Shown here piece after piece: positions 9,076-18,582 of a DNA stretch of 64,000 nt. Made by a program: the position numbers and the translations under genes. How positions within the stretch are numbered: position 1 is the first letter of the stretch; each line of letters opens with the position of its first letter. The stretch spans positions 1 to 64,000 of the forward strand of contig DKAT01000083.1 of NCBI GenBank assembly GCA_002450905.1, written 5' to 3'. The notes beneath the pieces are model-generated. The model saw only the letters and a program-made list of their open reading frames with translations, searched no databases and had not been told where the DNA came from. The stretch comes from Spirochaetia bacterium UBA6919 (GTDB lineage: Bacteria > Spirochaetota > UBA6919).

Positions 9076-9558
9076 ATGAGGTATTTGTTTATATTTAGTT
9101 TAATTTTGGTGTATACTTTAATTAACAGTCCATTAAGCTGGGGGAAGTCCACTGGTTATTACACAAGATATTATTATAAAGGTCAATTTGATAAAGAAAA
9201 ACAACAATGGTCGTTCAGTAATCCCAAAACCCTTTATACCTATATTAAAAATGGGAAATTTAAGGCAAAACCAGTTTTTCAAAACAATGAGAAGGTTTAT
9301 ATAGTGACCTATAGCAGGGATAAAAAAATATATCGTGTATTAAGACTGGTTTATTGGGTCTCAAGATCGGGTAGTTTTGAAAAACCTCTTGGTATTTTTG
9401 AAGTAAGTCATTATAATCAATTGGGTGAGATAATCAGTAAAGCAATTTATAACCACAAGATTGGTAAAAAGTTTTTACAAAAAGTGATTCACTATAAAAA
9501 TGGTGTAATGATAGGAATTGATGTTTATAAAAATGGGAAGCGACTTTTAAAAAAGTGA
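9076..9558 (+). CDS. Exported orphan protein with MORN/YwqK-like repeats
   Basis: 160 residues from the ATG at 9076, chosen because TAGGAGG ends 4-5 bases upstream; a TTG one codon earlier would be too close. A signal peptide (about residues 1-23, cleavage near WGK) exports it. The mature part is Tyr- and Lys-rich and beta-like, with segments such as YKGQFDKEKQQW, YIKNGKFKAK and YKNGVMIGIDVYKNGKR that recall YwqK-type antitoxin or MORN-like repeats. The similarity is general and does not fix a function. It stands alone and converges with the 598-residue orphan (7-bp gap). Confidence 0.6.
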   Translation: MRYLFIFSLILVYTLINSPLSWGKSTGYYTRYYYKGQFDKEKQQWSFSNPKTLYTYIKNGKFKAKPVFQNNEKVYIVTYSRDKKIYRVLRLVYWVSRSGSFEKPLGIFEVSHYNQLGEIISKAIYNHKIGKKFLQKVIHYKNGVMIGIDVYKNGKRLLKK

Positions 9559-9565
9559 TATAAAT

Positions 9566-11362
9566 TTATTGTATTTTTTGTCTCAGAATGAGATAATCTT
9601 CGGAAGATTTAAGGAATTTTTTTTCTTTCCATTTTTTAAATGAAACGGGGGGATGATTCATTAAAAAAGATATATTTACGCAAAATAACATAATTTCGTT
9701 TAGAACATGAATGACTGGTTTATCACATATCAATCCGCTATTTTTGATTAAATTAACACTATAGGGGATGAGTTGGGGTTTTAAAATTAGTTCAGTCAGG
9801 GGGTCATTTTTATTTTGAGAAATGGCAATCAATTGTTCACCAGATAAATATTTGATTGAGAAGTTATTATATAGAATAATAAGGACTTTTTCTGATATAG
9901 AATAAAAAGATGATACAATTTTTTTTATAGCTAAAGCTAACTTTGCCTCTTTTTCAAGATCCACATGACCAGTTGCATTAAAATGTTCATAGGAAGCGTG
10001 GGAAATTGTGAGATGAGGATTATTTTCCCGTATGCCTTCATATTCCTTTATTGATTCCTTAAAACTATTTATATCTTCATTAAAGATTTCTCTAAATATT
10101 TCAACAGATTCAATCTGGCCTTCTATAATCTGCAGGGATAGTTTACCATTTAAAAAAGTATTATAATATTCTAAAAATCCTTTAGTTAAACGAATAATGG
10201 GGGATGCTAATTCAAATTGAAAAGACTCAATAAATTGTTTTTTAACGATACCTTCATCATTTTTTAAAACTTCTAGTTGGAAATCATTAATATCTTTAAT
10301 TTTGTTAATGAAATAATATTTAGCAAAGAGAAGAGAGATAGGATGATCATCAGGACTTTCAAAGCTCAACTCACTGCCAATAAATTTAAGATAAAATAAT
10401 TCTTTCTCTGCTTCACGATAATTTTCTTCCATGGATTCAATCATATAAGTGACTTGTTGGTATATCTTAGGTGAGAAATTATATTTTTTAGAATCCACAG
10501 GTGTAGTTTGATATAATCTTTGAATTTGGTTTAATTTAATAAATTCACGGTATTTGAGCATGTATATACCCAAAATGACATTTACAAAACACATCCCACG
10601 GGATTCTGTATTCGCGACGTCATCGATAAATTGGAAAATCTCATTGAGGTATTTTTTATAATTTGGAACATTGATTAACAATGCTGAAAATGCCTGTTTT
10701 ATATTATCTTTATATACGGGATTTGAGAGAAGAGTTAGATAACTTTCTATGTAAACTTCTACATGTTTAAAAACAGCATTGATATCATTTTTTTGAAGTA
10801 TTTCACCTTCCAGATGAAATTGTTTTTGGAATTTGGAAAATAAAACTATAAGGTTGTATGAATATTTATCAAGAGTTTCCCATCCATGCTCGATAAGATA
10901 ACTCGTTGGTTTCATGATATAATTAATGTTACTATCCAACAATTTTTTATAATATCTGATAGCATCTGAACTGATCCGAAGAGATATAAATGCATTTTCC
11001 ATTATTTTTGTGCGTAGTCCAAAATTTTTGATTCTATTCCTGTGAGAAAAAAAGTAGTTAAAGAAGGACTGAACAGTAAATGGGCGTATTTCCTCTTTCT
11101 GTTGTTTTATCCTTAATTCCTCATCCTCTAAAGTTTCAATGACTTGGCGACCAACTAATTCCTCTTTGTCTAATTCTTCAATGAAATGAATTCTCTTTTG
11201 TAAATTCCGTTCGGAATTAATAAAATCTTCAATGAGTTTAATTTTATCCGCTGGACGTTTTTTTTCTAAAAGATCTATATATTTAAAATAATCTGTTAAA
11301 TCATTTTTTATTTTGTTTGCAAAATCATTATGTTCAGATACTTTTTCACCCAAATTACTCAT
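9566..11362 (-). CDS. Orphan cytosolic protein, paralogue B of a tandem pair
   Basis: 598 residues with no signal peptide or membrane span, mostly helical and rich in Lys, Glu, Ile and Phe. It is clearly paralogous to the 607-residue protein just upstream: both share the N-terminal pattern IKNDL-x-x-YF, LL-x-K-x-RPA, then QRI-x-FIEELD, and a central SRGMC motif (TESRGMCFVNVILGIYM here). The two genes are separated by 62 bases on the same strand and probably form an operon. I recognise no catalytic motif. The length and lack of low-complexity linkers suggest one large helical fold, possibly a scaffold or regulator. Confidence 0.8.
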   Translation of the reverse strand: MSNLGEKVSEHNDFANKIKNDLTDYFKYIDLLEKKRPADKIKLIEDFINSERNLQKRIHFIEELDKEELVGRQVIETLEDEELRIKQQKEEIRPFTVQSFFNYFFSHRNRIKNFGLRTKIMENAFISLRISSDAIRYYKKLLDSNINYIMKPTSYLIEHGWETLDKYSYNLIVLFSKFQKQFHLEGEILQKNDINAVFKHVEVYIESYLTLLSNPVYKDNIKQAFSALLINVPNYKKYLNEIFQFIDDVANTESRGMCFVNVILGIYMLKYREFIKLNQIQRLYQTTPVDSKKYNFSPKIYQQVTYMIESMEENYREAEKELFYLKFIGSELSFESPDDHPISLLFAKYYFINKIKDINDFQLEVLKNDEGIVKKQFIESFQFELASPIIRLTKGFLEYYNTFLNGKLSLQIIEGQIESVEIFREIFNEDINSFKESIKEYEGIRENNPHLTISHASYEHFNATGHVDLEKEAKLALAIKKIVSSFYSISEKVLIILYNNFSIKYLSGEQLIAISQNKNDPLTELILKPQLIPYSVNLIKNSGLICDKPVIHVLNEIMLFCVNISFLMNHPPVSFKKWKEKKFLKSSEDYLILRQKIQ

Positions 11363-11424
11363 TTTTTTTCCTAAAATTATTTAATTTTAAATTAATCATT
11401 AGAAATAATCCCATAGAATATTTT

Positions 11425-13248
11425 CTACTCCTGGAGTTTCGATTTTAAATTGAGGTATTCTTCACTGATTGAGATTAATTTTTGTTTCTCATTTTGTCGT
11501 CTTGTCATAGAGGGATTGTGAAATATATTACTAAAATTTACTGTGAATATGGCTATTTTCTGCATGACTTTCAAAACTGTTTGCCCTGTGAGATATTGAT
11601 CTTGGTCAATCAATTTCATAGCATGGGGAAGGAAACGGGGCTCGTTTATCAGATCAGAGACTGATTCTGTCTGAGTAGAAGAAAGTTTTAATTTTTCTTT
11701 CTCATTTAAGCATTGAGCCTCATAATTACGATAGAGTACATTCGTTATTTTCTCACTCATAGAATAAAAAATATCAACTACCCCCCTAATTTTGGAGCAT
11801 ATTTTCTCTTCCTTCTCAGATTCAACTTTATTTTTTAAAATATAATTTTGGTAAGTATTAAAGGATAGAGTAAAGTAGGACGTCGATTTCTGTAATAACT
11901 CCAAATCGCTTTGAAGTGTTTTTAACATCAGAATATCTTTCGAGAATATCCACTCCTTAAATATCTCTTCTTGAACAACACCACTTCCATCTGCATTCTT
12001 CAAATGTACTTCTCCACATAAGAAGGATGTATAAACGTTTAAAAATCCTTTTAAATATCTAATCAATCCTGGAGTCATGTTTTCCTGGATATCCATTAAT
12101 ATTTTATTAATATCGATTTGACCTGATTTAATTAGATCAGAAAAGGAATTTGATTCTACTAACTGCTCGAAATAAACTAATTTCCCAAATAACTGTAATA
12201 CCGGATTATCAAGATCACTATTAAAATTAAAATCCTCGTCCAGGAAGCGAAGATAATAGAGTTTATCCTCTGCATCCAAATGTTTTCCTTTTAATGTTTC
12301 TAATTGGTCGTCAATTACCTTTCTAATTTTAGGACTGAAATTATATTTTGATTCATCGATATCCTGAATATTATATTGATACAATAATTCTGGTTGTTTG
12401 ATAAAATGCTTATACTGAATCATATAGATGGATGTCAGAATATTATAATAGCACATACCCCGGGAATCGGTATCAAGAAAGTGATTTAATGTATCGATTA
12501 TATCTCTGAACATAGGTTTGAAAGTACTTGAAAAATAGAGAATTTCATAAAATGATTCCTTTAAAACGTCTTTATAGATCTTTTTCTGGATACAGATTAA
12601 ATAAGATGAGATAAAAAACTCTAACTGCCTGATCATATATTTATTATCATTCCGATTGAATATATTTCCAGCTTGACTAAATCCCTTAAGAAAGTTCAAA
12701 AATTGTACCACCAAATTATAAGCACGACGGTCAAGGAGTTTCCAGCCATTGTCCACCATATGATTAGTAGCTTTTAACAATACAGAATTGACATTCCCCA
12801 AAAGAAGCTTATAATGGTGTTCACTTTCTCCAGTAAGTCTTAATGATAGAAAACGAGATGCTAAAATACGTGTTCTTGATCCAAATTGAATAATGGCTTT
12901 GCGAGTATAAAATAAGAAACTTAGAAAAGGCGTTTTATGGATATCCCTTCTTGATTCTTTTTTCTGGACAATCTTATCCTTAATCCCCTTAACTTCTTCA
13001 TCTATCAGATGGATTTCCTTGCGGTGAGAAAACTGATTATCCCTATCCAATTCCTCAATAAAAGCGATTCTTTGTAAAATATTAGGTTGCTGTTTAATAT
13101 ATTCTTCAATCTGTCGTGCTAATTTTGCAGGGCGCTCTTTATTTAATAATTCCACAAAATTAAAATATGCATTCAAGTCATTTTTTATTCGTGAAGATAA
13201 CTCTTCTTTTTGAGAATTACTTATATAATTTGATTTATAATCAGACAT
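11425..13248 (-). CDS. Orphan cytosolic protein, paralogue A of a tandem pair
   Basis: 607 residues, the first gene of the minus-strand pair. It shares with its paralogue the N-terminal IKNDLNAYFNFVELL, the QRIAFIEELD segment, the central TDSRGMCYYNILTSIYM and a late region with SEKITNVLYRNYEAQ (SEKVLIILYNNFSIK in the other). Conservation along the full length shows a gene duplication followed by strong divergence. No signal peptide, membrane span or known domain is visible. The 242-bp gap to the divergent TPR/NHL gene holds the promoters of both. Function unknown. Confidence 0.8.
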   Translation of the reverse strand: MSDYKSNYISNSQKEELSSRIKNDLNAYFNFVELLNKERPAKLARQIEEYIKQQPNILQRIAFIEELDRDNQFSHRKEIHLIDEEVKGIKDKIVQKKESRRDIHKTPFLSFLFYTRKAIIQFGSRTRILASRFLSLRLTGESEHHYKLLLGNVNSVLLKATNHMVDNGWKLLDRRAYNLVVQFLNFLKGFSQAGNIFNRNDNKYMIRQLEFFISSYLICIQKKIYKDVLKESFYEILYFSSTFKPMFRDIIDTLNHFLDTDSRGMCYYNILTSIYMIQYKHFIKQPELLYQYNIQDIDESKYNFSPKIRKVIDDQLETLKGKHLDAEDKLYYLRFLDEDFNFNSDLDNPVLQLFGKLVYFEQLVESNSFSDLIKSGQIDINKILMDIQENMTPGLIRYLKGFLNVYTSFLCGEVHLKNADGSGVVQEEIFKEWIFSKDILMLKTLQSDLELLQKSTSYFTLSFNTYQNYILKNKVESEKEEKICSKIRGVVDIFYSMSEKITNVLYRNYEAQCLNEKEKLKLSSTQTESVSDLINEPRFLPHAMKLIDQDQYLTGQTVLKVMQKIAIFTVNFSNIFHNPSMTRRQNEKQKLISISEEYLNLKSKLQE

Positions 13249-13490
13249 GAATGTATCCTATATAAAAATATTAACTTAAGATAATATAAACATGAAACCT
13301 AAATAAATTTAATAACACCAGATGAGTATTATAATGATATTATAAATTTCCATAAAATGGTACTAAAATATTTTGGTTTTCTAATAAATTACCGATATAG
13401 TGAAAGATTATCAAATTTATCTGGAAATACTTTTATCTATTTTAATAATAAAGAAATGATCATTATAATCCTGTCAAAATCGGAGGGGAT

Positions 13491-15506
13491 ATGAGAAAAA
13501 AAATCATATTAGCCATCGCTATTCTAGTAATTATCACTACTGTTGTTATGGGTGAACTGGAACAACAGCAAAGAAATGTCTCTGAAGGATTTTTCAAAGA
13601 AGGGGTATATCACTTCAACCAACAGGAGTACACTGCTGCAAGTAATGCTTTCTTAAATGCTCTGTCCACCGATCCAAATTATTTTAAGGCCCGTTACTGG
13701 CTGGGTAGAGCCTATTATCACAATGGCCACTATCAAAATGCCATTGAAGAGTGGCAAAGAGTTATTTCTGCCGTAGGACAAGATCACCTCTTGAAAAATA
13801 AAGTTAATCGATTGCAATATCAACGGGTTGGGAATCCTATTCTACCTATAGATGAAGTATATCAACCCACAAAATATTTTAAATCACTCCCTCAAAAGGG
13901 TATTAAATCACCTGTCTCCATCTATCTTGATGAAAATAAACAATTGTGGGTAGTAGGATATCAAAACAATCAGGTAGCTATCTTCAATAAAAATGGCGAA
14001 CTTGTCGATACAATCACTTCTGCTGACAAACCCTTCAATAGACCTTTTGATATTATAAGAAACAGCAAGGGCATTACTTATATATCAGATTTTGGTAATG
14101 ACAAAATACATAAATTCGATAAAAACAGATCCTATCTCTCTTCCCTGGGTCAATCAGGTCTGAATAAAGGTGAATTCTATGGACCTCAGGGGCTTACTGT
14201 CGACAAATTGGACCAACTCTATGTTGTGGATAAGAGTAATCATCGTGTTCAAAAATTTGATGAAAATGATAATTTCCTCATACAATTTGGTACAAAAGGA
14301 CACGAAAATAGTGAATTATTTAATCCAACAGACGTTGTAGTTTTGAATAATAAAATATATGTTACTGATACTGGAAATAAAAGAATTCAGGTGTATAATC
14401 AAAATGGGAATTGGGTACAGAGTATAGGTGATGATATATTTTCAGAACCAATGGGAATAAAAGTAGCCTCAAAAAATGAACTTCTTGTTGTAGACAGAAA
14501 AAAGGGGATATACCAAGTCATCATCGATCCTCTAGAAATTAAACTTATTTTAAAAAAGGATAAAAAGATCATATCACCCATGGATATTGCCTTTGATCAA
14601 AATCATTTTTTATATATCATAGACTCACAAAATCCTGATATCCCTATCTATGTTCCTGAAAAAATGAAATATACAAGCCTCGATGTATCTGTTATACAGT
14701 CATATATCTCTAAATACCCAAGAGTCACTCATCGCGTCGCTGTAAAAGATCAAATGGGACAATCTATCTACGGTTTAAATAAAAACAATTTCTATATCTT
14801 AGAAAATGAACATTTCTATCCAGTTAAAATCTTTACTGAATCAGATTTCAAAAAAAGGTTATCCATTTCAATTCTGAATGAAAGATCAGTTGCCATGAAA
14901 AATCATTTGGTCCAATTAAATAACGTATCACGAAATCTCCTTAAATCCTTTGCACCCGAAGACATGATAGAAGTTATCAATTATAATGACGAAGCCTGGG
15001 TCTCTCAGCCATTTATAAATAGTGTCTATTCACCACTCAAAGCAATATTTGAAAAAAATCTAAAAGAACAGGCAAATATCGGTGAAGCATTCTATAAAGG
15101 GGTTTCAGATAATCTTACAAAAAATGATTATACCGGCGCTATCATCCTTATCACCTCAGGAGAATTAGAAGAAAACACATTTAATCCTTATGGATACGAG
15201 GTCTGTCTCAATTATGCTAAAAATAATATGATACCCGTTTATGTCATTTCGTTCTCAGAAGGATCTATGAAAGAAGAACTCAAGGATTTAGCCAAATTAA
15301 CTGGTGGAAAATATTTCAATGCCTATACTTCTAATGATTTAAAAGATATTGTACAAATGATCAGAAAATATCAAAACAGTATTTACTATCTCCAATATAA
15401 CGCTGAAGTCGCACCCACAAAGTCAAATAAATGGCGTGAGATTAAAGTAAAAGTCGTATATCGAGATCTTTTTGGACAAGATAGAGCAGGATATTTTATA
15501 CAATAA
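13491..15506 (+). CDS. Exported TPR - NHL beta-propeller - VWA-like protein
   Basis: 671 residues, preceded by GGAGGGG. A signal peptide (residues ~1-21) is followed by about two TPR units (EGFFKEGVYHFNQQEYTAAS, then YWLGRAYYHNGHYQNAI). Residues ~130-385 form an NHL-type six-bladed propeller, with repeats such as FNRPFDI, FYGPQGLTVD and FNPTDVVV, each followed by a D-x-x-N-x-R(I/V)Q(K/V) strand. Residues ~430-645 resemble a von Willebrand A domain with LITSGELEE, but the metal-binding DxSxS reads LNERSVA, so metal binding is doubtful. It should act in the periplasm or at the surface in protein binding. The next genes (TPR protein, aroK) follow on the same strand. Confidence 0.85.
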   Translation: MRKKIILAIAILVIITTVVMGELEQQQRNVSEGFFKEGVYHFNQQEYTAASNAFLNALSTDPNYFKARYWLGRAYYHNGHYQNAIEEWQRVISAVGQDHLLKNKVNRLQYQRVGNPILPIDEVYQPTKYFKSLPQKGIKSPVSIYLDENKQLWVVGYQNNQVAIFNKNGELVDTITSADKPFNRPFDIIRNSKGITYISDFGNDKIHKFDKNRSYLSSLGQSGLNKGEFYGPQGLTVDKLDQLYVVDKSNHRVQKFDENDNFLIQFGTKGHENSELFNPTDVVVLNNKIYVTDTGNKRIQVYNQNGNWVQSIGDDIFSEPMGIKVASKNELLVVDRKKGIYQVIIDPLEIKLILKKDKKIISPMDIAFDQNHFLYIIDSQNPDIPIYVPEKMKYTSLDVSVIQSYISKYPRVTHRVAVKDQMGQSIYGLNKNNFYILENEHFYPVKIFTESDFKKRLSISILNERSVAMKNHLVQLNNVSRNLLKSFAPEDMIEVINYNDEAWVSQPFINSVYSPLKAIFEKNLKEQANIGEAFYKGVSDNLTKNDYTGAIILITSGELEENTFNPYGYEVCLNYAKNNMIPVYVISFSEGSMKEELKDLAKLTGGKYFNAYTSNDLKDIVQMIRKYQNSIYYLQYNAEVAPTKSNKWREIKVKVVYRDLFGQDRAGYFIQ

Positions 15507-15585
15507 CCTGGATATTTTTGTTCCATAAATAATTTCAAATAGTTATGATATGAATAAATTACACATACAAATGTGGGAGAATAAA

Positions 15586-17601
15586 ATGAAAAAATATAAT
15601 TTATACCTATTAATATTTATCCTGGTATCTGTTACAATATCAGGATGGGCACCTTTAAAAAGTGCTCAGCGTTACTACTCCTTAGCAGAATCTGACTTCC
15701 AGAACTCTGAATATCTCAACGCCCTAGATAATTACAGAAAAGCATTAAAAGTAAATTCATATTATAAAGAAGCTCAAATTGGAATGGGGAAAACTTATTT
15801 AAAAATAAAAAATTATGATAAAGCCCTGAGCTATTTTAAAATGGCTGAATCACAAGCCCAAAGTGATGTCAATATCAAGGTCTGGATAGCTAAAACTCAA
15901 ATTGAAAGAAAGAATTATTCTAGCGCCGAAGCCTATCTTATAAAGGCTCTTAGTATTAAACCAAAAGATTATTCTGCTCTGACTACTCTTGGAGATTTAT
16001 TTTTCTCTAAAAATGATTATACAAAAGCCATAGAATATTACACTGAAGCAACTAAACAATCACCTAAAAATCCTCTTGCATATTTAAAACTAGGTAAAAC
16101 CTATCTGGAACTAAAAAATCCAGAAAAGGCCATCCGATTTCTTGAATCAGCTGAAAATATAGATAATACTAACCCTCAAACTAACTTTTATTTAGGAGAG
16201 TATTATTATAAAAGGGGAGATCTTGATTCCAGTGAAAAATACTTAAAAAACGTTCTGAACATCACTCCAAAGGATTACAATACACTTGACCTCCTCTATA
16301 GAGTCCTTTTTAAAATGGAAAAATGGTCAGAAACCAAAGATAATCTAGAAAAACTTGTCCAAATGAATCCTAAAGAAAAAAAATACTATTACCATCTTGG
16401 ATTAGCATACGAAAAGGTCAATGACCCCATCCGGAGCCTCCTTATGTTTAAACACGGAATCAGATTGGACTACGGTGACGAAGCCATGCGTTACCAGGCA
16501 GAGAGAATATATAAAAATTATTTCTCCCAGAATCCTGATGAGGTAAATAATATTACGCAAGAGGATCGAAAGTTTGGCGAAGATTTGGCAAGTTATTGGT
16601 ATGACAGGGGATTATCTTTTCTTAAACAAAATGAAAAGGACAAAGCATTATTTTCTTTCAAAAGAGGTGCTTACATTAATCCTCAGCACTGGCGCATGAG
16701 ACTTGCACTTGCAAACATTTATAAATCAAAACGTCTTATCAATAAATATTATAACGAACTTCAGAAAATAAAAAGTGATTTAAATAAGGACAATACAGAG
16801 GTCAATGATGAGTTAAAGTTCGCGGAACTGGCTATGCAACGTATCTTATCTAGAAGACAGAAAATAGATCAATACCAGGCTCCTCTTTCAAAACCTAAAA
16901 TTGCACTAGTCTTCTTTGAAAAAAATAATGATTTTAATCATCATTTTAACGTGCAAAAGATATATCGTGATGTCCTTTATGAAACATTAAAGCTCAATGA
17001 TCGTCTCAATATTGTATTAATACGCAATAGAACAAATTTTGATAGTATATATCAGCAATTAAAAGACATGGATGTAGACTTTCTTATTTCAGGAACCATA
17101 AAAGAATCTGATAAAGATATCGATGTTTCACTCACTATCAAAAATATCAATGACGGCGATATTTACAAAGAAGGGGAATCCTATAAACCTCTAAAAATTA
17201 TTCAAAGGGGAAATGATCGTTATCTAAAAAGTGCCTTATACTTAGCTGATAATATTAATCAATTGTTTCCTGTTTTCGGCCAAATCATTAAAAAGAATAA
17301 TAACGAAATATTTATTAATCTTGGAACAAGACAGGGATATAAAAAAGGCGATTCTTTCTTCGTTATTCGTAATGAAAAGACCTTAAGCAATTTATTCAAT
17401 GACAGAAATTTATACAAAATAATTAAAAGTAATCGTTACCTCAGTCGAACCCTCCTCTCTCTTGATGGAAATAATCGTTTTGGATTGGAAGAAATATTAA
17501 TTACAGAAATCGATGAAAATATCGCTAAGGCTAGAATTGTGACGTCCGATTTTTTCGATGAAGTAAATATAAATAATTATGTCATCTACAAACCCCGTTA
17601 A
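15586..17601 (+). CDS. Exported TPR protein with CsgG/FlgT-like C-terminus
   Basis: 671 residues from the ATG at 15586, chosen because GGGAGA lies 6 bases upstream and the signal peptide (MKKYNLYLLIFILVSVT) then begins correctly; ATGs at 15550 and 15571 would add a non-hydrophobic leader. Residues ~25-330 hold about eight tetratricopeptide repeats (for example YSALTTLGDLFFSKNDYTKA and PLAYLKLGKTYLELKNPEKA), with two more near 345-400. The C-terminal ~230 residues begin PKIALVFFE, contain DVDFLISGTI and end with an INLGTRQGYKKGDSFFV segment, a pattern seen in CsgG- or FlgT-like envelope proteins. It probably works in the envelope with the preceding TPR/NHL protein, 79 bases upstream. Confidence 0.8.
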   Translation: MKKYNLYLLIFILVSVTISGWAPLKSAQRYYSLAESDFQNSEYLNALDNYRKALKVNSYYKEAQIGMGKTYLKIKNYDKALSYFKMAESQAQSDVNIKVWIAKTQIERKNYSSAEAYLIKALSIKPKDYSALTTLGDLFFSKNDYTKAIEYYTEATKQSPKNPLAYLKLGKTYLELKNPEKAIRFLESAENIDNTNPQTNFYLGEYYYKRGDLDSSEKYLKNVLNITPKDYNTLDLLYRVLFKMEKWSETKDNLEKLVQMNPKEKKYYYHLGLAYEKVNDPIRSLLMFKHGIRLDYGDEAMRYQAERIYKNYFSQNPDEVNNITQEDRKFGEDLASYWYDRGLSFLKQNEKDKALFSFKRGAYINPQHWRMRLALANIYKSKRLINKYYNELQKIKSDLNKDNTEVNDELKFAELAMQRILSRRQKIDQYQAPLSKPKIALVFFEKNNDFNHHFNVQKIYRDVLYETLKLNDRLNIVLIRNRTNFDSIYQQLKDMDVDFLISGTIKESDKDIDVSLTIKNINDGDIYKEGESYKPLKIIQRGNDRYLKSALYLADNINQLFPVFGQIIKKNNNEIFINLGTRQGYKKGDSFFVIRNEKTLSNLFNDRNLYKIIKSNRYLSRTLLSLDGNNRFGLEEILITEIDENIAKARIVTSDFFDEVNINNYVIYKPR

Positions 17602-18133
17602 AAGACATATTATATTAATTGGATTTCGGGGAGTTGGTAAGACTTCCGTAGCTAAGGTCTTAAAAAAGAAATTAAAGCTCCCCCTCTATGACAGCGATAA
17701 AGAAATTGTAAAGGAAAGTGGATTATCAATACCAGAAATTTTTACAATCCATGGTGAATCCTATTTCAGGACACTGGAAGAAAAAGTTATTCAAGATCTG
17801 TGTCTAAATATTGATCCTATCATTCTTTCAACAGGTGGTGGGGTAATTTTATCAGAACAAAACAGATTAATATTAAAAGCAAATGGGATTATCATTCTTC
17901 TCACAGCATCTGAAAAAACAATTTTTAATAGAATACAAGGTGACAAAAACAGGCCAGCCTTAACTAATAAAGAATTTCTTGAAGAAATCCAGGTACTAAT
18001 AAATTATAGAAATCCATTATATCAATTACTAAAGGATTTTGAGGTTGACACAGACACAATAAATCCTGAGATCACTTCAACTAAAATTATAAACTTTCTG
18101 GAAAACTTCCGCTTCCACCAAAAAGGAAATTGA
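17579..18133 (+). CDS. aroK: Shikimate kinase
   Basis: 184 residues. It phosphorylates shikimate with ATP in the chorismate pathway, which feeds aromatic amino acids; trpC lies 20 kb away. Walker A is GFRGVGKT (residues 15-22), followed by the shikimate-binding YDSDKEI and FRTLEE (Asp and Arg) and STGGGVIL. The lid region includes GDKNRPAL, and the adenine-side Arg lies in YRNPLY. The start overlaps the upstream TPR gene by 23 bases, indicating translational coupling; why a metabolic kinase follows two envelope proteins is unclear. A palindromic repeat 39 bases after the stop may end the transcript. Confidence 0.95.
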   Translation: MSSTNPVKRHIILIGFRGVGKTSVAKVLKKKLKLPLYDSDKEIVKESGLSIPEIFTIHGESYFRTLEEKVIQDLCLNIDPIILSTGGGVILSEQNRLILKANGIIILLTASEKTIFNRIQGDKNRPALTNKEFLEEIQVLINYRNPLYQLLKDFEVDTDTINPEITSTKIINFLENFRFHQKGN

Positions 18134-18171
18134 TCATACAAATCATTAATATGGTTGAACCGCACCGAAGC

Positions 18172-18201
18172 ACAATCGGAACTAAAAATTTTGATTCCGA
18201 T
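18172..18201. repeat. 30-bp near-palindromic repeat, copy 1
   Basis: The stretch begins ACAATCGGAACTAAA and ends GATTCCGAT. The arms ATCGGAA (18175-18181) and TTCCGAT (18195-18201) are perfect inverted repeats around a 13-base centre that itself pairs (TAAAA with TTTTG). A second copy at 51032-51061 matches in 28 of 30 bases. This copy lies 39 bases after aroK, in the space between convergent genes. There is no U-run after the stem. It may be a transcript-end hairpin or a dispersed genomic repeat. Confidence 0.7.
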
Positions 18202-18326
18202 GTTATTTCTTAATATTCACAGGGAATAAATAGTTTTCAAATTTGTTTATTCAATTGAATAGATTGAAATCAATTTTATGGCGAGGTGTTTTTTATAGAA
18301 AAATGATATGGCAATTGTTTAAACAA

Positions 18327-18518
18327 TTATTTGTTTTTACGAGGTTTCTTTTTATTTGATTTTTCTTTTTCAAGGGTTTTTTCAAAATCATCATCCATTT
18401 TCTTCCAGTTGTCGCCGTAATAACCATCACCCTGGGCATCATTCTTATTGTTTTTATTGTTAGCAAATGTGTAACCCGATATTAAAGAGAAAATAATGAG
18501 ACAATATATCAATTTCAT
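18327..18518 (-). CDS. Small exported charged protein
   Basis: 63 residues. A signal peptide (MKLIYCLIIFSLISGYTFA, cleavage after Ala19) precedes a 44-residue mature chain of Asn, Asp, Glu and Lys with the basic tail KSNKKKPRKNK. The composition implies a disordered periplasmic or surface peptide. It is the third gene of a minus-strand group of exported proteins: it follows the two SurA-like proteins after 64 bases. A weak AAGGT precedes the ATG. No family recognised. Confidence 0.55.
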   Translation of the reverse strand: MKLIYCLIIFSLISGYTFANNKNNKNDAQGDGYYGDNWKKMDDDFEKTLEKEKSNKKKPRKNK

Positions 18519-18582
18519 AATGGATACCTTATTAAAATATACTATACATAAGATTATTGGTATAACTTAAATGAAACTTAAA

